Positions 5,883 through 9,745 of a stretch of DNA of 9,745 nt are shown here, piece after piece. The notes below the pieces were generated by a model that was not told the origin of the DNA, searched no databases, and saw only the letters and a list, made by a program, of their open reading frames with translations. Position numbers and translations under genes: made by a program. Origin of the DNA: an uncultured Acidimicrobium sp. (GTDB lineage Bacteria > Actinomycetota > Acidimicrobiia > Acidimicrobiales > Ilumatobacteraceae); the NCBI GenBank assembly GCA_903850275.1, contig CAINLH010000047.1, forward strand, positions 1 through 9,745, written 5' to 3'. Within the stretch, counting starts at the first letter, position 1. Each line of letters opens with the position of its first letter.

Positions 5883-7184
5883 ATGGTTATCGTAGTTGTC
5901 ACCGTGGTTCACTCTGTAAATGCACCTTCGCGAACGATTTTGCATGTTGACATGGACATGTTTTTTGTGGCCGTTGAGTTGCGGCGCCATCCCGAACTTC
6001 GTGGTCTTCCCGTGGTTGTTGGCGGCGATGGGCAACGCGGCGTAGTCGCTGCAGCCTCGTACGAAGCCCGTCGGTACGGAGTTTTTTCCGCCATGCCAGC
6101 TTCACGCGCCCGCAAACTTTGCCCCAGCGCAGTTTTCCTTCCAGGCGATATGGACGAATATGTGAGTGTAAGCGCTCAGGTGTTTGAGATTTTTCACGAC
6201 TACACACCTTTAGTCGAAGGTCTCTCACTGGATGAGGCATTTCTCGATGTCACGGGTTCGTTGCGGGCAATCGGCTCGGGTACCTTCATTGCGGCAGAGA
6301 TCAGACGCCGCGTGCTCGAAGAGATCGGCCTCGTGTGTTGTGTTGGAGTTGCGCCAAGCAAATTCATTGCGAAGCTTGCCTCCAAGCACGCAAAACCAAT
6401 CGCGAGCGCCAGTGGTGTCAAACCTGGATTGGGTGTTTATGAGGTAGTGGCGGGTGACGAACTCGCCTTTGTTCGTCCAATGCATGTCAAATCATTGTGG
6501 GGAGTTGGCCCTGTGACGCTAGAGAAATTGACAAGGCTTGGCATCACGACAGTCAGTGACTTGGCGGCCATAGATGTCCGCGCACTGGCAGGGATCGTCG
6601 GCGAAGCGCATGCGCAACACCTGCATAACTTGGCCCACGCCAAAGACGACCGTGATGTCGAACCCAATCGAGAATCGAAATCGATTGGCAATGAGGAAAC
6701 TTTCTCCAGCGATATGTATTCGGCCGATGATGTTTGGGTTCATGTCGTACGTCTGATCGATTCGGTGTCGAAGCGTTGCCGTGAGGAGGCTCAATGGCCG
6801 CGAACCTTGACCCTCAAGATTAAGTACTCAGATTTTCAGACCGTTACACGTTCGCATACAGAGCAAACTGCGGTGACAAGTTCTCAGGCAATGTTGAAGA
6901 TGCTCGAGCCGCTATTGACCACCATTGACGTTTCCCGCGGCGTTCGGCTTGTGGGCGTGAGTGCTCGTAATTTCGACAGTGATGGACACCAGCTGTCATT
7001 GTTTGACGAGGGAATTCAAAGCAGCGATGCAGCGGCGCTCGATGAAGCATGGGCGCCTGCAACGCAGGCAATTGACGACATCAGAGAGCGGTTTGGCGAC
7101 AGCGCAATACGCCCTGCAAGTACCTTGAAATCGACAGACACAACCACCAGCACCCCATGGGGGCCGCGAGGCGTTTCCGAATAA
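5883..7184 (+). CDS. dinB: DNA polymerase IV (Y-family translesion polymerase)
   Basis: 433 residues as called. Error-prone polymerase that copies past damaged template. Palm motifs are intact: HVDMDMFFVAVE (metal ligand D23, steric-gate aromatic F27/F28) and GLSLDEAFLDVTG (D117, E118). Further marks are YEARRYGVFSAMPASRARKLCP, the helix-hairpin-helix region around SLWGVGPVTLEKLTRLGI (204-221), and the little-finger domain with FSSDMYS and LKIKYSDFQTVTRS. QLSLF (370-374) is a textbook sliding-clamp-binding motif. A Ser/Thr-rich tail follows. The start is uncertain: ATG 5883 gives a Val-rich leader (VIVVVTVV), whereas GTG 5904 would begin nearer the conserved RTILHVDMD. Neither has a clear Shine-Dalgarno. 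No LexA-type box (CGAAC-N4-GTTCG) is visible upstream, so SOS control is not supported. Confidence 0.95.
   Translation: MVIVVVTVVHSVNAPSRTILHVDMDMFFVAVELRRHPELRGLPVVVGGDGQRGVVAAASYEARRYGVFSAMPASRARKLCPSAVFLPGDMDEYVSVSAQVFEIFHDYTPLVEGLSLDEAFLDVTGSLRAIGSGTFIAAEIRRRVLEEIGLVCCVGVAPSKFIAKLASKHAKPIASASGVKPGLGVYEVVAGDELAFVRPMHVKSLWGVGPVTLEKLTRLGITTVSDLAAIDVRALAGIVGEAHAQHLHNLAHAKDDRDVEPNRESKSIGNEETFSSDMYSADDVWVHVVRLIDSVSKRCREEAQWPRTLTLKIKYSDFQTVTRSHTEQTAVTSSQAMLKMLEPLLTTIDVSRGVRLVGVSARNFDSDGHQLSLFDEGIQSSDAAALDEAWAPATQAIDDIRERFGDSAIRPASTLKSTDTTTSTPWGPRGVSE
5889..5894 (-). promoter_or_regulatory. Possible -10 element for the six-gene operon, leaderless
   Basis: On the minus strand this reads TACGAT (fits TANNNT), then AACCAT and the GTG at 5882. 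The 6-nt spacing puts a predicted start site on the GTG. A -35 is poor: TTTACA matches well but is about 20 nt away. The element would lie inside the first codons of dinB if dinB starts at 5883. Confidence 0.3.
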
Positions 7185-7195
7185 TCCTCGTGACA

Positions 7196-7224
7196 TTGAG
7201 TTTTCGCGCAATCCGTGCGAGACT
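7196..7224 (+). promoter_or_regulatory. Possible promoter for the DUF3040 gene (leaderless)
   Basis: TTGAGT (7196-7201, four of six matches to TTGACA) is followed by a 17-nt spacer and GAGACT (7219-7224), which keeps the two most important -10 bases, A at position 2 and T at position 6. Six bases later is the ATG at 7231, so the predicted start site is the start codon itself. It occupies the 46-nt gap after dinB. The -10 is weak. Confidence 0.35.
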
Positions 7225-7230
7225 GTGCGC

Positions 7231-7581
7231 ATGCCACTTTCTGACGATGAGCAAAGAATCCTTCGCGATATCGAACAGCAGCTGCAATCAGACGAACGCT
7301 TCGCTACTGCCGTATCTCCTTCGGGGCTCTATCGACATTCGGTAAAGACAGTCCGATGGGCTGCGCTCGGAGTTTTTTCCTCGTTGGTCTTCACCGTCGT
7401 TTCGTTGCAAGTGCACTTCATCATGGCGTTTGCTGGTTTTCTTGGAATGCTGGCATGTGTCTTGGTGATCGAACGCCAGCTGCGTGCGATGAGCAAGGTA
7501 GGCCTCAAAGACGTGGCCGCAAGCATTCGTGGGTCACGAATTGCTGCTCAAGCGATGCGCTCCAAATTCGGCCGCGAATAG
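7231..7581 (+). CDS. DUF3040 family small membrane protein
   Basis: 116 residues from the ATG at 7231; an in-frame GTG at 7225 would add two. The N-terminus MPLSDDEQRILRDIEQQL is the hallmark of DUF3040, an actinobacterial family of small membrane proteins with no assigned biochemical role. A charged amphipathic N-terminal segment (1-39) is followed by two closely spaced hydrophobic helices (about 41-60 and 62-81) and a basic C-terminal tail (RGSRIAAQAMRSKFGRE), so both termini are probably cytoplasmic. DUF3040 genes, as I recall, are often near dinB and just upstream of mraZ and the division cluster. Here dinB precedes it, but a sugar kinase, not mraZ, follows 17 nt downstream. Confidence 0.85.
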   Translation: MPLSDDEQRILRDIEQQLQSDERFATAVSPSGLYRHSVKTVRWAALGVFSSLVFTVVSLQVHFIMAFAGFLGMLACVLVIERQLRAMSKVGLKDVAASIRGSRIAAQAMRSKFGRE

Positions 7582-7598
7582 GTCAGGTTGGCACGTAA

Positions 7599-8459
7599 GT
7601 GGCCGAACACAATGGTTTTCTCGCCATCGACATTGGTGGCACCAAACTCGCAACAGCAATCGTTGCGCGCGATGGAGCGGTAGTTGCTCGAAGTCAGGCT
7701 CCGACGCCGAAAACAGATGTATGGGCAACGCTTTCATCGCTAATCTCGCAACAACTTTCGTCCGCGCCTCTTGCGGTGTCCTCAGTGGGTGTCGGTTGCG
7801 GCGGCCCGATGGAGCTTGGCGGTGAACACGTATCTCCGTTGAACATTCAAGACTGGCGCAACTTCCCATTGCGCCGACAAGTAAGCGAACTTACGCAGTT
7901 GCCTGTATTCATCGCTAACGATGCTCAGGCAATTGTGTTGGGCGAATCGTGGTGTGGCGCTGCTCAAGGGAGAAGCGATGTATTGGGCATGGTGGTGTCA
8001 ACGGGTGTGGGTGGAGGAATACTGTCGCGCGGAAACTTGGTTGTCGGCCGACTGGGCAATGCAGGCCACATCGGGCATATCAATGTGCAACCCGACGGCC
8101 GGTTGTGTGCTTGCGGGGCGCGGGGTTGTTTAGAGGCCTACGCTTCGGGGCCATCTATCGCCAGTATCACGGGTGCGCCTGCCGAGGCTGCATCACCCGA
8201 AACGGTCCTGGCAACGGGTCGTTATGTGGGTCGGGCAATTGCGTCGGCTGCGGCAATGCTGGATTTCGACTTGGTCGTGATCGGAGGGTCGGTAGCGCTC
8301 GGCTTTGGAGAGCCATTCTTCGCTGCCGTTCAGCAGGAGGTTGAGCAATCGGCGCGATTGGACTTCGTTCGAGGCGTGCGAGTGATGCCCGTGGGGTTGG
8401 GGGCAGATTCGCCACTGGTTGGGGCTGCAGCCGTGGCGCGGATGGCGACTATCGTTTAG
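7599..8459 (+). CDS. ROK-family sugar kinase (glucokinase-like)
   Basis: 286 residues, GTG start. ROK kinases phosphorylate glucose, N-acetylmannosamine or related sugars with ATP. There is no N-terminal helix-turn-helix, so it is an enzyme, not a ROK repressor. Seen: phosphate-binding LAIDIGGTKLA (8-18), catalytic base D108 in FIANDAQA, STGVGGGIL (134-142), and the zinc site H160 plus CACGARGC (C170, C172, C177) with E179 in GCLEAYASG. The sugar-contacting ExGH motif reads HIGH (residues 157-160, in GNAGHIGH): the usual Glu is His. I recall this variant in other actinobacterial ROK proteins, so the sugar specificity may be non-standard. The start lies 17 nt after the DUF3040 stop with only a weak distant AGG. 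Its stop is 3 nt before the acyl-CoA dehydrogenase ATG, implying co-transcription. Confidence 0.88.
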   Translation: MAEHNGFLAIDIGGTKLATAIVARDGAVVARSQAPTPKTDVWATLSSLISQQLSSAPLAVSSVGVGCGGPMELGGEHVSPLNIQDWRNFPLRRQVSELTQLPVFIANDAQAIVLGESWCGAAQGRSDVLGMVVSTGVGGGILSRGNLVVGRLGNAGHIGHINVQPDGRLCACGARGCLEAYASGPSIASITGAPAEAASPETVLATGRYVGRAIASAAAMLDFDLVVIGGSVALGFGEPFFAAVQQEVEQSARLDFVRGVRVMPVGLGADSPLVGAAAVARMATIV

Positions 8460-8462
8460 AAA

Positions 8463-9683
8463 ATGCATCCCTCTTACAGCGCCGAAGCAGAGCAATACCG
8501 AGCAAAGGTTCAACAGTTTCTTGCAGACAATTTGCCGAAGAATTGGAAAGGCACTGGTTCGCTCGAAGGTGAAGAACTAGAAAATTTCGTTCGTGGTTGG
8601 CGCCCTGTGTTGGCGAAGAGTGGCTATTTGGCACCGGGCTGGCCGGTTGCGTATGGCGGCGGTGGCTTGTCTGCTTTAGAGCAAGTAATCGTTGCCGAAG
8701 AATTTGAGCGTGCGGGTGTTCCAACAGGTGGACCCAACGATGTGTTCAGCATTCAGATGCTTGGAAACACGTTGTTGTTGTTCGGAACCGAAGAACAAAA
8801 GAAGCATTTCCTTCCTCGCATCATTTCGGGCGAAGACACGTGGTGTCAGGGTTATAGCGAGCCAAACGCTGGAAGCGATCTTTCTAATGTTGGTTTGAAG
8901 GCAGTGCTTGATGGCGATCAATGGATCATCAATGGCCAAAAGATTTGGACTTCTGCTGGACATTTAGCCGACCACATTTTCACGCTTGCAAGAACCGATC
9001 CAGACGCGCCGAAACACAAGGGAATTTCATTCCTGTTGGTCGACATGCGTCAGCCAGGTATCGAAGTTCGTCCAATCAAGATGATTTCGGGTGAAAGCGA
9101 ATTCAACGAAGTCTTTTATACCGACGCAACTACGCCAAAGGATCAAGTTGTTGGTGGTGTGAACAACGGTTGGGCTGTTGCCATGGGTCTTCTTGGTTTC
9201 GAACGCGGAGAGGCCGCAGCGACTGCACCAATTCGTTTCGCTGCAGAGATCGATCGCCTATTTGCTCTTGCTAAAGAGCGAGGCGTAAACAACGATCCAC
9301 GCATGAGGCAGAAATTGGCATGGTGCTACTCGCAGGTGCAAGTGATGAAGTATTTGGGCATGCGCACTCTGACAAAATTTCTCGCGGGCCATCACCCCGG
9401 CCCCGACGGCGCAATTTTCAAATTGTTCTGGAGTGAATACCACAAGATTGTCACCGAAATCGGTGTTGACATTTTGGGGATGGACGCCCTCGTTCCCTCG
9501 GGCAGAAAGCCTTCAAGCGCTTTCCAGACCGATGATGCCGGTGCGCCAAACGACTCAATGAGTTGGGCAATGACCTTCTTGAACGCTCGAGCTGGCACTA
9601 TTTATGCCGGCTCTTCACAAATTCAGCGCAATATCATCGGCGAGATGGTGCTTGGATTGCCGAAGGAACCGAAGCCAGGTTGA
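8463..9683 (+). CDS. Acyl-CoA dehydrogenase family protein (FadE-like)
   Basis: 406 residues; a FAD enzyme that introduces the alpha-beta double bond in acyl-CoA. The helical N-domain runs to about 125, the beta domain carries GYSEPNAGSDLSN (130-142) and NGQKIWTSAGH (157-167), and the C-terminal helical domain ends with AGTIYAGSSQIQRNIIGE (377-394) and VLGLP. The classical base Glu of 'IYEGT' is Ala here (A382). E247 in GLLGFERGE may instead correspond to the helix-G Glu used by isovaleryl- and long-chain acyl-CoA dehydrogenases. Together with W58-A63 in PGWPVAYGG, this resembles the bacterial FadE group that handles large or branched acyl-CoAs such as sterol side chains; the substrate is not determinable. 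Starts 3 nt after the ROK stop without a Shine-Dalgarno, so probably coupled. Confidence 0.92.
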   Translation: MHPSYSAEAEQYRAKVQQFLADNLPKNWKGTGSLEGEELENFVRGWRPVLAKSGYLAPGWPVAYGGGGLSALEQVIVAEEFERAGVPTGGPNDVFSIQMLGNTLLLFGTEEQKKHFLPRIISGEDTWCQGYSEPNAGSDLSNVGLKAVLDGDQWIINGQKIWTSAGHLADHIFTLARTDPDAPKHKGISFLLVDMRQPGIEVRPIKMISGESEFNEVFYTDATTPKDQVVGGVNNGWAVAMGLLGFERGEAAATAPIRFAAEIDRLFALAKERGVNNDPRMRQKLAWCYSQVQVMKYLGMRTLTKFLAGHHPGPDGAIFKLFWSEYHKIVTEIGVDILGMDALVPSGRKPSSAFQTDDAGAPNDSMSWAMTFLNARAGTIYAGSSQIQRNIIGEMVLGLPKEPKPG

Positions 9684-9687
9684 TGAG

Positions 9688-9745
9688 ATGAGTGCTCGGA
9701 CATATCTCGGCCTCTTGTTAGCGATTGTCGTGCGCCCCTGGTTAT
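9688..9745 (+). CDS. Start of a small, probably membrane-associated protein, 3'-truncated
   Basis: The ATG lies 4 nt after the acyl-CoA dehydrogenase stop, with AGG (9677-9679) 8 nt upstream as a possible Shine-Dalgarno. Nineteen codons are visible and the frame stays open: MSARTYLGLLLAIVVRPWL. A hydrophobic stretch (about 6-15) followed by RPWL resembles the start of a small conserved actinobacterial protein that I recall continuing with a Trp-Trp-Arg-Arg segment, but too little is present to name a family. The tight spacing suggests it belongs to the same transcription unit as the two genes before it. Confidence 0.5.
   Translation, partial: MSARTYLGLLLAIVVRPWL

Noticed and set aside
5840..5945. 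LexA/SOS box upstream of dinB
   Set aside because: CGAAC occurs at 5931-5935, but no matching GTTCG half-site follows at the right spacing.
5883..6035. N-terminal extension of the small membrane protein
   Set aside because: It would overlap the conserved dinB active-site region antisense. The His/Asn-rich leader has no membrane or signal features, and the GTG at 5882 is better.
7200..7225. CGCA...TGCG hairpin after dinB as a terminator
   Set aside because: The stem is only four base pairs with no T-tract, and it overlaps the likely DUF3040 promoter.

Overview
The window looks like a stretch of a medium-GC actinobacterial chromosome, possibly from the Acidimicrobiia. The lineage is inferred from gene content and protein style, not searched. 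Pointers are an MtrA/MtrB-type two-component pair, a DUF3040 membrane protein beside DNA polymerase IV, an actinobacterial-style ROK sugar kinase, frequent GTG starts, few Shine-Dalgarno sequences, and -10-like hexamers six bases before start codons, which suggests leaderless mRNAs. There are no RNA genes, insertion sequences, CRISPR arrays or phage genes, and no gene-free gap over about 50 bases once one unlisted small gene is counted.

Layout. Bases 1-1035 (+) are the 3' part of a GMC-family FAD oxidoreductase cut by the window edge. A compact minus-strand block runs from 5882 down to 1036: a small two-helix membrane protein, an inositol-monophosphatase-family phosphatase, an MtrA-like response regulator, an MtrB-like sensor kinase, a 43-residue lipoprotein, and glycerol kinase. 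Neighbours overlap by 4 nt (ATGA, GTGA, ATGA) or are separated by 2 and 9 nt, so this reads as one six-gene operon. Divergent from it, on the plus strand, lie dinB (5883-7184), a DUF3040 membrane protein, a ROK-family kinase, an acyl-CoA dehydrogenase, and the first 58 bases of a further gene.

The most interesting region is 2515-2655. The slot directly after mtrB, where actinobacteria normally carry the large lipoprotein gene lpqB, instead holds a coupled ORF encoding only a lipoprotein signal peptide, a lipobox and about 24 mature residues. Those residues still resemble the start of LpqB. Glycerol kinase follows 9 nt later in the same reading frame, behind a single TAA. The LpqB partner of MtrAB therefore appears reduced to a lipopeptide, with a central-metabolism gene attached to the regulatory operon. 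Other points are the back-to-back start codons of the two divergent units, the abutting stop codons of the convergent GMC and glpK genes, and sequence departures in the ROK kinase and acyl-CoA dehydrogenase active sites.

A tentative theme for the minus-strand operon is envelope homeostasis: MtrAB controls envelope and division genes in actinobacteria, while the phosphatase and glycerol kinase handle inositol and glycerol-3-phosphate, both phospholipid precursors. This link is inference only.
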